Assembly (NCBI GenBank): GCA_030077755.1
Contig: JAQJZZ010000008.1
Coordinates: 1,860,001 to 1,924,000, forward strand
Reading direction: 5' to 3'
Source of the DNA: Filosporella fistucella
Lineage: Eukaryota > Ascomycota > Leotiomycetes > Helotiales
DNA: 64,000 nt
Positions 25,553-35,676 of this stretch are shown here, piece by piece; position 1 is the stretch's first letter; each line of letters opens with the position of its first letter. Under the pieces are notes generated by a model. That model saw nothing but the letters and a program-made list of their open reading frames with translations. It did not search any database and was not told where the DNA came from. Made by a program: the position numbers and the translations under genes.

Positions 25553-27221
25553 TTAACTCACTGTAAAACCCTTGTTGTCTTCTCCTAGAGGCTCAACCAA
25601 AGCTCCATTGTCCACAAGCACAATCTCATCAACTCTGTGCGGTACAAATTCGACCCGCCGCCAAGTCTTTAAGCTCCCAGCACGCGGATCGAGCTCCACA
25701 GCCCTTGCTCCGCGGTGAAATCGCTTTTTGCCATACGAGCAATATCCCCCAAACCCAGCACAACCTGTATAACATAGCCACGGGCCCAGATAGAGGCCTT
25801 GGCCATCTCCTTGCTGTATTTGTCGCGGTAACAGAGCGCAAAAGGTATTCACGTGATCGTGACCGCAGAATAGCCCCGATACGTGTTCCTTGACCAAAGC
25901 TTGATAGAAACCGGAATTAGATCTAGGGCCCTCAGTCGGTTCTCCCCGGTGGCCTTTGTATATACGAAGATCACGATATCCGAATTCGGTCACAGGGATA
26001 TGCTGGACAGCCATAGCCAAATGAGGAGAGTTTGTGTTGTCGACCTCCTCACGCGTTCTTTGCAGCGCCTGTGAAGTTTTCGTAAACCACTCAATTTGGC
26101 TTTGCTTGATCGGATCATAGTCAGGGCGGAAATTGCTCTGTATTTGACCATGCGAATCCAGGAAATATAAAGTCAATAACGGAAGCTGTGTTGGGGACGA
26201 TGCGAGAGGGAAGACCTGAAGGTAAAAATTGCCTACGCCATCAACCTCTTCTGGGCCTGAGTCGCAGAGGCTATAGGGCAGATTCTGATATATTGACATT
26301 TGTTGTGTGCCTATTGCCAAGTTAGTACAAAGCAAAAGAGTCTTCCGAGCGTGTGGTGATATTAAACATGTTCTTGACCGCTAGCTCTGTGTCTTGAAGA
26401 AGCTACTTACGTGATAATGCGAGGGTGCCCTCACTATCATGATTGCCAAAGACAGCTACCCATGGAATTTCACGCTCAATTATAGGAGTAACCACCTTAA
26501 ATAGAGCAGTCTGGGTATCACAGATATCGTGGTGCACTTGATCTCCAGTAAGAACTACAAGGTCTGGTTTCTCTATATCTAGGATCTTTCTAATTAACCT
26601 CACCGTAAGTGGGTCAGCCTCGCCTTGTGGGAGATAATTCCCGTCGACATCAATAGCATCTGTGCAAATCCCAACACCAGTGCGCATATGCGTGTCAGAG
26701 ATTAGAAGAATCTTGAATTTGCCATCCACCCTAACCCTCAAAACCGGCTGATCTGGTCTCGGCTTGGCCCTGCCATAGCGGACACTTAATCTTGCAACGG
26801 GTAGTGCTAGTGGAGCTTTCAGTTGCAGAGGTATCTCCATGAGAGCGTGTTGTGGCCGTGGGTCAACGGCATCCACACCAAAGAGAACGTCTACCTCTGT
26901 CACAATCCGATCAACCGCGCCAGAGAATTTGCTTTTCCGCACCCAGATTCCGCCAGGTCGACTCTCCCAATGATAGTCTGGGGTCGGAGGCAGCCCGCTG
27001 ACCATGATACCCGTAACCACTAGGTCCTCATTTGTAAGATCCTCCTCGTTTGCTAGCTTGATATATAACCATGCTCTCTGCTGATATTTATGTAGGTAGA
27101 GCTCTTTCTCTATGCGGCGCCATGTTCCGAGGTTCGATTCGGAAGAGGGAGGAACGGGAGGAATTGTTTGGGAGAAGTTTAGTGCAAGATCTGTGACAAC
27201 TTGGTGTGAAGTGAACGACAT
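25553..27221 (-). CDS. Dcr2-type calcineurin-like metallophosphatase
   Basis: Two exons, 27221-26411 and 26310-25553, encode 522 residues. The 99-bp intron (GTAAGT, branch TACTAAC, ATAG) joins frames through an Arg codon. The open frame extends 18 codons upstream to a GTG, so I use the ATG at 27221. The N-terminal half has the region typical of fungal Dcr2 proteins (LVVTGIMVSGLPPTPDYHW, GGIWVRKS). The metallophosphoesterase core shows LLISDTHM, LTGDQVHHD, AVFGNHDSEG before the intron and LFCGHDHVN after it. These supply the Asp, Asn and His ligands of the dinuclear metal site. Yeast Dcr2 is a purple-acid-phosphatase-like enzyme that promotes G1 progression and acts in the unfolded protein response by dephosphorylating Ire1. 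That role here is inferred from family only. No signal peptide is obvious. Confidence 0.85.
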
Positions 27222-30001
27222 TGCCAATTTGAGGGGAAGATTTGGGGGAGACGAAGCATTGTGGCAATCAGACACAGCTCAAGTAAAGTCGTGGCAGACC
27301 GCAATTGGTGGTGCACGTGACTGACGGCCTAATCCCCATCAGTAACTAACGCTAGCTTTTTTGCATTTGCAGCGGATCTTTCGAGATCAAGCTGGAACCC
27401 CAACTGCTACGAATCTGAAGAAACAGTGATGTATGTTTTTTATGACCCGAGATGGCGGATCGATGAAGGAGAACACTGAGCGATCTGATTTAGAGCGGAT
27501 GAAATGCGTGTAATTCCTATGATTCCTATCAAATCATTATGCTTTCCCCAGGGGTTGGTCATCGATGGCGGGCTTGTCAAGGCTAGGGGATTGTTTGGCC
27601 AATCCATCTGGCTGTTCAATAACGGCTGCGTTGTCGTCTGATGGCTGGTCAATGTCAACGATGACATCCGGAAGATGGTCGATTGCGGAAATCTCATGAT
27701 GATGGTGATAGAAGGCAAGCTCGGTGAGTAGCTGACGGTCGATATCCCGTTCCGTGGTAGGGAAATTTTTGGGTACTTTCGCTGATCTAAGGATACGAGT
27801 CATCCTGATAAGATGGTAAGAGTTTCAGGGAATTTTTCTTGGACGAGATGTAAGACACGAAAGAGGTTGTAGGAAGGATCAGGCTTTTGTATTCGAGTTC
27901 AGCCAGGCTCGAGTGGAAGGCTGCATCTCAGTGGAGAGAATTTCAGAAGCCCAATCACGCGTATTGTTGAACATCATGGTCGTAGGGTCCTGTATATACA
28001 TAGGTATGGTACTGTATTGCACACAATTTACACTTTATGAATCTTGCTCTTCTTCCTCTTCTCCTGTGAAGTAAGAGTACCCAGAGCTCCTTCCATATCA
28101 CCATTAAATAACACTATAGCTGTGTCTGTTGTTTGAACAGAGATATGAGTCTCAGGGTTGTTCATGCGCTCTTCCCATGCTGCGAAAGTAGTCGCTTGTT
28201 CCTCATCCGTGCGAAATCCAAAAAAGGTGGACTGTCCATGTGCTCCATTATAAAGCCCAAGCAGCTTCCCTATGTTCCCCAGTGTGGACATCAGTCGTGT
28301 CAAAGCCATCAGGATTTAGGAACTCGCGGTAGAGCTCGGTTGCTTTAGAGTTGGACTTGATTCCGTTCTTATCGTCGAAGACAGATGCTGTACAAGTTCA
28401 GGAAGTAAAAAAACAAAAGGAATGTAAATCTCACATTCTTGAAACGGATTTGAAGAAAAATACTACTCGCAAACCACACAAGTGCGGAGTAGTTTGATAC
28501 CATCCCTCAGCAATTCCAACTGTTTTATTGTTGTCTCTATGTTACGCAATTGCCATGTAACCCAACGATCATGGTTTGATGACGAAAATGTCTCGGAATT
28601 GGTATTGGTGGCCATTGTGTGTGAGGTGTAAAATAAACTGAATAAAATTTTTTGCCAGCAGAAATCCAGTCCGAGACTTTTGTCTTCATCTGTCCAGGAA
28701 TAAGGATAACAGTGGGCTGCGTCATCTTTCGGGTTTACGGCGTTTTCCCCAGCCATGACGAGAACTCCAACCTTCCAAAGAAGGTCACTGATTGGGGAGG
28801 AACGTCATCTGGGCACTGGCAACGTACCATCTGCAAGAATCGAAAATACTCTGCCGATGGTCCACATGCTCCAATCGTCGCCACTAGACATACTGCAGTC
28901 GGTTGGAATGGCATGCTTGTGGTTCTCTCAGCTCCAGCACCTGATGCTGGGCGGAACCATCGCTAGGTCTTCCCCGTCATGCACAAATAGATACTCCTCG
29001 ATAATGCAAGACCGAGTGATATGGTAAGATCCCTGATCATCATGATACTCTGTGGTCGAGTTGTAGATCTAGTCGTCCCTCCTAGCACTTGAGGGCGAAC
29101 TAGCGAAAGGACTTCCGTGCTCCAAATTCTCCTGACGACAAAGATACCCCCTTGACTGCCATCGATTGTCAAGGTGCGAGGAGACGAAGATTCTTGGACA
29201 CCAAATTTGAGACTTCGAGATGGTCGAGTTGCAGATCATGTCATACCTCCTGGTGACCATTTCCACCGAATGACAACGGGTGGCAGTATGCACCATTCAA
29301 TAATTCGTATACAATTCGTCGACTATGCGCTGGGGAAAGCTGCTAATGCTGGTTATTTGAAGCAATCAGCACAAGCAAAAAAGTTAAAACCAAAGTGCTT
29401 CCTTCTTTCCGTTGCATTCGGGCAAGGGAGGCCTAATGAATCCCCGAATGACTGTCACCAAATATGACTCACCGAAGCAATTGCATAGCAGCTGACAACT
29501 TGCATGATGTAGTCGATCGACATCTGAAATTGAGATGTGCTTGCAACAATTAATAAGGTTGCTGTAAATTCCAAGTAAAAGAAGACCTCAAGGATTGGAC
29601 AACTGTCCAACTAAGATATTACAAGGCTGATAAATGAGACCAGTAAGCCTAGAAGCCAGGAGCGGCAAGCTGAAAAGACCATTGTGAAAGTTGAGGAATC
29701 TAAGAGAGGGAAGAAGTCATTATATACTTGAGAAAGGGAGGCCGAGGACGCTAGACTTAGCGAGCTTCTATGTCAGCAACGTGAAAAATACAGACAATGA
29801 ATATTGTGACTTTCTGAAGTGGATATAGTAATGGGTTCAGGCGGCTATTGAGAATGTCTGGTGTCCATAACTTAAGTAACTCAGCAATGAGCTGGAGGAA
29901 ATGCTGTTCATTCGACAAGAGGTGTTGTTAAGCGATAATTGGTCACGTGGAGACTATTGAGTGTTGATTACTTAATGTGGAATAAGCCCGACTTCCCACA
30001 A
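27222..30001. other. Intergenic region with decayed coding-like segments
   Basis: The first few hundred bases are the promoter side of the phosphatase gene. Minus-strand ORF 27803-27537 (88 codons, ATG start, acidic, His-rich) is open but unrecognised. Positions 28028-29296 contain a broken minus-strand gene-like region, listed separately. The remainder up to the tRNA is AT-rich and featureless. Confidence 0.45.
28028..29296 (-). pseudogene. Broken minus-strand coding region, family unknown
   Basis: Several minus-strand blocks look like real protein but do not join into one gene. From 29296 the frame reads on through a TAG at about 29069-29071 into a block containing NSTTEYHDDQGSYHITRSC and IIEEYLFVHDGEDLAMVPP. 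A later block begins after a splice-acceptor-like TTGTACAG at about 28388 and reads SVFDDKNGIKSNSKATELYR to REAAWAL, then stops. The adjacent frame continues at once with YNGAHGQSTFFGFRTDEEQ and ends at 28028 with KRKKSKIHKV. A single-base shift near 28250 would explain the last break. I read this as a pseudogene or a gene with errors. No known domain is recognised. Confidence 0.27.
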
Positions 30002-30101
30002 GGACAGATGGCCGAGCTGGTTATGGCGCCAGGTTAAGGTGATCCCTTAGCACAATTTCCTGGTCTCGAAAGGGGCGTGGGTTCGAGTCCCACTCTGTTC
30101 A
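30002..30101 (+). tRNA. tRNA-Leu(AAG) with an 18-nt intron
   Basis: The acceptor stem is GGACAGA (30002-30008) paired with TCTGTTC (30094-30100), followed by discriminator A at 30101. The D-arm is GCC/GGC. The anticodon stem CCAGG (30029-30033) pairs with CCTGG (30059-30063) around a 7-nt loop with anticodon AAG at 30036-30038. An 18-nt intron (30040-30057) sits at the canonical 37/38 position. The long variable arm (TCTC-GAAA-GGGG) marks a class II tRNA, as expected for Leu. The T-arm is GTGGG-TTCGAGT-CCCAC. All parts are intact, so it should be functional and read CUU and, through inosine, CUC. Confidence 0.93.
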
Positions 30102-30107
30102 CTATCA

Positions 30108-30122
30108 TTTTGCATTTTTTTT
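30108..30122 (+). terminator. RNA polymerase III terminator
   Basis: A T4 run at 30108-30111 and a T8 run at 30115-30122 lie directly downstream of the tRNA and serve as the pol III stop signal. Confidence 0.8.
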
Positions 30123-31342
30123 CAGTTGTGTCTTGGAGGAGATAGTTGGTGGTTGACAGCAAATGAAGAGGTTTATTTTTGTGTTTTGGAGCTTCGAGTT
30201 GTAACTGTGGGGCTGTGGGGCGTGAAAATTGGAAGCGAGGAGAGGAAGGAATTCGAACGCGTTCTCTACCTAACGAGCCTAATCGTTAAGTCTGCGATTG
30301 GGGCCAAATGTCACCGTGTTCATTCACCATATTGCAATTATCAACTTTTAGATACTTTGCTAATTGTTTTTAGTAACTGAGAACGTTGAACTTTGTCTTT
30401 GTATAAGTCATAATCCTAGGCCTCAAAGTTACAGAGTTTGCGATTATTTAATAACACTTACTAACATAAGGAGACTTTGGAGTTTAAGAGCCTGAAAACT
30501 ACCCTGAAGCGAATAGAATTAAACGATTACGCTCATAAAGTCGTTACCTAATATAGGTAGGTATTTAGGTACGAGGCATACAACAACGTTTTTAGATCAT
30601 TGCAGAGATCAATGTCCTTTTAGTTAGTCTAGAAAATCCACTTGCCCAAATAGTGCACTACACTTCAACGGACCTAGAATGGTTATGCTATCCACATGAA
30701 TTTCTGAATTGCACACTTCACAAATATCATGGTAGAATGAAGTAGAAATGCTCAAGAAACTGAGCTTGAGGCTTTGGAGCCGGATGTAAAACTAAAGCTT
30801 ACCACAGCTGTTTCATATAAGACTTCGAACCTAAATGCTAGACTAACCATCTCCTCCAGAAGGCTGCCTGCTTACATTTTCGCTTTGAGAACGAGTAAAA
30901 ACATTATACTTGCCATCTTTCTCCAAAAAACGAAATGTTATCATTATATGATGTAATACATTCTCGATAGCAATTGCCAGAACTAGAATCCTCATAGCTT
31001 CTCAATGGGTCCATGTGAGATGTGTGCTAAGATGTATGCTGAAAAGCTCAGCTGAGCCCGTTCGATTTTCCTCTTTTCATGAATGCACGACGCTTGTGAT
31101 ATGTCCCCATTCAAACAATAAAATATTCCGTGTTCAGAATTGCTCAAGAAAATTTCCCCGTTTTGGAGATAAGATTTCGTAACTTGCATTTCTTCATGAT
31201 TTCCCTCCTTAGCAAGTACCTTGGCCGAAAATCATCAACAATCTGGACAAAACCCCTCAGAATATCGCAGTGGCTCCTTCTGTAAGAACGAATTCAACGT
31301 AAACTTATACAAGATAGAACCAGTACCGTACTAATAATTTAA

Positions 31343-31537
31343 TCTCATCTCGATTCACCATTAGCTGCTACATCCTTCGCCTCGGCCTTTCGATATGTCT
31401 TGGAACTATGGTTCTATATTCCATTTAAGCAGCGCAGGCGTATCGCATCAAGAATCATCATCTCTGAACTTATAGTAATGGCTCTCTGGGCTGCATTTGT
31501 GAACGCGAGCATATTTGGGCCCAGCAGAAGCGACTAA
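31343..31537 (+). pseudogene. Membrane-protein-like coding fragment
   Basis: A stop-to-stop frame of 64 codons encodes a segment resembling a membrane protein: FRYVLELWFYIPF, a basic loop KQRRRIASR, then a hydrophobic stretch LIVMALWAAFVNASIF. There is no ATG near the front and no splice partner I could confirm. It is probably an exon remnant of a fungal multi-pass membrane protein. Confidence 0.22.
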
Positions 31538-31683
31538 TGAGCGCCAAATTTCAAGGCAACACGATCATGCGCGAAGCAATATCTATCGCTGTAAGGGTGT
31601 ATGGAGAAACACTACAAGAGATAGTTGTATTCTTGTCGGCACATGCTAATATTTCTACGCGGCATGGCTGATAATTCCGTACA

Positions 31684-31827
31684 TGCCCTTTTAATTGTGG
31701 CCTGAGTCGAAAAACGTATAAATATTGACGGAAATTCGAGTGGTCTGACCAATCACCTGCTCAGATCTCTTCAACTTACCTTGCAGTTGGGTAGTCTGAG
31801 GGGCGATGCCCGACAATTAAAAGGGCC
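31684..31827. mobile_element. MITE copy 2 (144 bp), diverged
   Basis: This is the same element as at 23104-23249. The ends are TGCCCTTTTAATTGT and ACAATTAAAAGGGCC, and the interior blocks AATATTGACGGAAAT and CGAGTGGTCTGACCAATCAC are shared. The differences from copy 1 are mostly transitions. The flanking octamers (TCCGTACA and TGTGGGTA) no longer match, so this insertion looks older. Confidence 0.8.
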
Positions 31828-33244
31828 TGTGGGTATTATGCAGAAGAAACTGTGATATTGGTCCCGAAAAGTACAAATGCAAACTCTCCTATCGGACTGC
31901 CTACATCTGTATCGGATTTCACTGCAGCAAACTAATGGACATCCATCTCAGCGGTAACGAATGATCCCAGATCCTGGAACGGAGGAGCCAACGTTGATCG
32001 CTTCGACTCCAATGCATAGTTCCATACCAGGACCGTTGCCATCGACAGAGCAGTCAGGCTTTATCTTGCTTGGCTCGAGGAGTGTCCTATCAGACAATGC
32101 TTCAGTGCAAGTCCCTTCGGCGAGCATCGAGGCAGAAGCTGACACCCAACTTGGATAACATCTTTCGAAAAGCGTATGATTAGCACCTCGTGCGATAAAG
32201 ACTCTCATTACAACCAGTGCTCCATCACCTCTACCTTTTCACGTATCATATCCACACCGTCATCCAGCTCTAGTGAAATAATTTCCAGAGCAATATGACA
32301 GTAACGGACCTTGCGTGAGGACGTCTCTCGGGGCAGCACATCGCCGGCAGTGTGTAATTACATCAGTATTGATGTCTCAAATAGTGCAGTAGGAGTGGCG
32401 ACATAGGACTGAAGCCAAATTGTATCCTCAAGCATACCACTTACATCCAGTTCAAGTCCAATTTGCGCTTGTGGAGCACATCAACCACTTCAATACCAAC
32501 ACCCACAAAGGTCTGCGCAGGTCTAGCAACTATGCCTGGTAGCATACCAAACGATCTGGGAAACACTAGTATAGCTGCTGATCTGGGAATTTGGCATGGT
32601 ATGATGATAGAACAATATACTCTTTTGGCTTTAACAGCACTGCACCTAGAAGTCTGGCATATTCAGCAAACAATCCCAATAGTAACGCCGCTGATAATCT
32701 TTGATTTAATAAAAGTCCCTACCATTACCATGTCTCCTACAACAGGATGCGCTTTCTTTGGACTCACATACGAGGTAGAATATGGGCTTTGTACAACATC
32801 GAATAAAGCTTCAAACATCTATTCAGCATACGAAAGCGGCTTGATGTACCTGATATGTGCCAGATGTGTAACGGAATCCGCTCCATGGCTCAAACATTCT
32901 GACCTAATAGGTATACGATGGAATTATGAGCAGTTCGTTTGTTTCTCTTCTTGAGCGAGATTAGGTTTCGGATAGCTACTCCAGGGTGTTATTTCTAAGC
33001 GTACAGAGGGGAAAAGTCGCTGCCTCTGGACGGCGGGCAATGTATCTTCTCCATTGAGACCAATTGATGAACTCGCTTCGAAGACTTTTTACTTGGATTA
33101 GGGGACGCAAAATATCTCATTCTATCTCAAAAAATCAAAACAGTCTTTCATATCTATGTCCCAATTGACTACCCAAGTGAACCTCTTGATATCTTCGCAA
33201 TGCCTGCAAAATCGCTGCAAATATCATAAATCTTTACACATCAT

Positions 33245-35676
33245 TCAATACGCCTCATCACTGCCCGGGATACTGAATCCCGAAGGAGGTGCCAGATAAG
33301 CTTCATAGCCAGCGGCACTTCCTCCACTCGAGCTGACACTCGTGCTTGGACTTGCAAGTCCACTCCTCATTGAGAGACCAGTGTCTCCATCACCATCTCG
33401 ATCAGCCCCATAACTTCCCACACTCCCATCACCTCTCGCACCACCAATACCAAAGCCACTACCTCCGTTGAATCCATATCCATATCCTTCGGCTATACTC
33501 CTCTGCCGCCTTGTTCCACCTAAGTTCTCACTCTCGCTTCCAACTCGACTCAGAGCCGGCTTCTCAGGTAACGACTTCAGTAATCCAGTAGAAGTATCCA
33601 ACATTCCCATTGCAAATTCCGTTAGTCTGGCGTTCCCACCACCATCAGCACCACCACCCTTGCAGGAAACTCCGAGAGTCCACCTGTACTCTCCCAGTCT
33701 TCTTCGATACCAATCAGCTTCTTCCCTTCCTGGGGCAGTGGCCCAAAGCAATGAGCCGAATGTTCCAATCAGAGCGAAGTTTGTCTTTGATGCAAAGTAC
33801 CAAAATGATCTTAAATGAGATGAAGTAAGTCGATTGACAAAATCCATAGCTGAGATCAATCTTGTCTTGGCCGCACTTCGGCAAATATGCACGATATAGG
33901 GGTCTAGTGCTGGCTTGGAATTTGCCGAGTTGGGGGACGATGCAGCGGTGCCAGCAGAAAGAGATCGGATGATACGGCGATGGAGAGTAATTTCCGTGGC
34001 AAAATAAGCTAGATGTAAGAAGCCAGTAGAGGAAAGTCTGTTGCTGTTGAGGGGGGTATTTGAAGCATCCATTCGCAAGCATTGGGGTAGAGCCGCAAAC
34101 CAGTCTTTCAACTTCAATTGAACTGGCTTGGCTAATTGCAGAACAAGGTGTGTCCCTTGTGGACCGGCTTGTGTAACAGCCGCCATGGCTTGAAGGGTGT
34201 AGAAAGTGTCTAAAACATCGGAAAGAATCTGTGATAGAATGATCATCTGGGTAAAAAGAAGACGACCCCTCTCATACTCCGAGCTCTCTTCGACATCTGA
34301 TTCGTCAAAGTCAACGTCAGGGAAGTCGCCAGTAGACAATGGCTGTACAGCCCAGTTAGAAGCGAAGATGTGGGAAGGTCGACCATGAACAAGCGACCCC
34401 CACTTGTCTTGCATGTACAACGCCCAAGCAAGACGTTTTCTCAAACCACGCTCCCAGGGTGGAATCTTCCAATTAGAGCAATCGAGATGTAATCCGAGCT
34501 CTTGGCCGATGGCCACGAGTTGAGCTGTGGGAGCCCACTGATCACCTTCGGGTCGTTGAGAAAGTAAGAGGCCGGCTTGAATTGTAGATAATTTCGGCCG
34601 ATACATGGCATCAGCCAAAGTGACACGTGCGAGCCGTTCCAACTCCCTCAAGTCAGGCTTGGGAAGATTGGATAATTCTTCACTGTGATCCCACCAATTG
34701 ATGGCTAGAATATATACTGCAGCAAGAATAGGAGGAGAGAATTCGCGATATGAGCGGTTATACTTCTCGAAGAAAACGGCCTTCTGTAGAATTGGAAAAT
34801 TCGGATGAATGATCCGGAAATAGAGGTCGAGCAGGGCTGGACCATGTGGTGTCACGATGTTTTCGATTGCATCTGCATCTTCAAGCACGTGCTCATGGCC
34901 TGGAGTGTTGTAATCGGGTAGCATAAGAAAGGTGTCTACCTCGCTGACCTTCCTTAATGTTCCCCTCGACAACAAACTTTCGTCTTGTGGATCGAATGGC
35001 GACAAATCGATGAGCGACGGCTCAAAGTCGGTCGTCGGCCCAATATACTGACTATATCGATCATTTTGTAGCCCCAATGTTCGTTTCAATAGTGTCGGGC
35101 CTCCAATGTTCGCCATCTCTTCAATCAAGGAACTCGTCGCTCCTGTACTCGATACACTTGACTCGGTAGGTCGTCTCCTTCTCTCGTCAGTCCTATCTGG
35201 CGACCTATTTCAAGAGGATGTTAGCAATTTTTGACTTCTATAAGCCGTAAATAAACAGGGTAAAAAGTGGATTCTGCAACGCAACGAGAAAATTATGTCG
35301 CAGGAAAAATATTTGCATACCTCCTCTTGGCCACAGATTCTTCCTTCCCACCCTCAGTATTCAACTTCCTCTTTCTTGGTTGTGGACTTTGAACAAAGGT
35401 GCAGTCCTGAGTGTGGAATTGGCACAGCACACAACTTGTCTGCCCCTCATTGATCACGCATCTGCTCTTCCTCCTTCGGCAGGCATCACACGGTCTATCC
35501 TTCCGACTTCGAATATTGGTCCCCGAATCCCCAGACGTGGAACTGCTCATGCTTGCCGATAGTTGTACTCTGCCGTTTGGATGAGAGTTGGGGGTCTCGA
35601 TCGAAGGTTCCAAACGGGGTTTTCGAGCAGCTATAGCGATGGGCGCTGTCCGAGCAATAGAAGTTGGGGTCGTCAT
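33245..35676 (-). CDS. Zn2Cys6 transcription factor, TamA/Dal81-like
   Basis: Two exons, 35676-35321 and 35204-33245, encode 771 residues. The 116-bp intron (GTATGC to ATAG) joins through an Arg codon and restores a basic stretch after the zinc cluster (RSPDRTDERRRRP). The cluster lies at residues 63-92 with spacing C-x2-C-x6-C-x8-C-x2-C-x6-C (CDACRRRKSRC, then CVLCQFHTQDC) and is followed by QSPQPRKRK. The fungal-specific regulatory domain starts near residue 240 (LYFRIIHPNFPIL) and the C-terminus is Gly/Ser-rich. The phrase CQFHTQDCTFVQSPQPRKRK closely matches what I recall of the TamA/Dal81 group, co-activators of nitrogen and GABA catabolic genes. Paralogues exist, so the exact orthology is tentative. 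It would act in the nucleus. Confidence 0.85.

Larger units (their letters stand above)
30123..33244. other. AT-rich, gene-poor island
   Basis: No intact gene is seen. The interval contains a tRNA-like remnant (about 30240-30300, minus), a membrane-protein-like fragment (31343-31537), the second MITE copy, and at about 32430-32950 open frames on both strands that could be a decayed gene of unknown type. The rest shows nothing I can support. Confidence 0.45.

Noticed and set aside
32463..32954. 163-codon plus-strand open frame
   Set aside because: It starts with TTG. The other frames and the minus strand also give protein-like pieces with stops, so I cannot tell which strand, if any, was coding.
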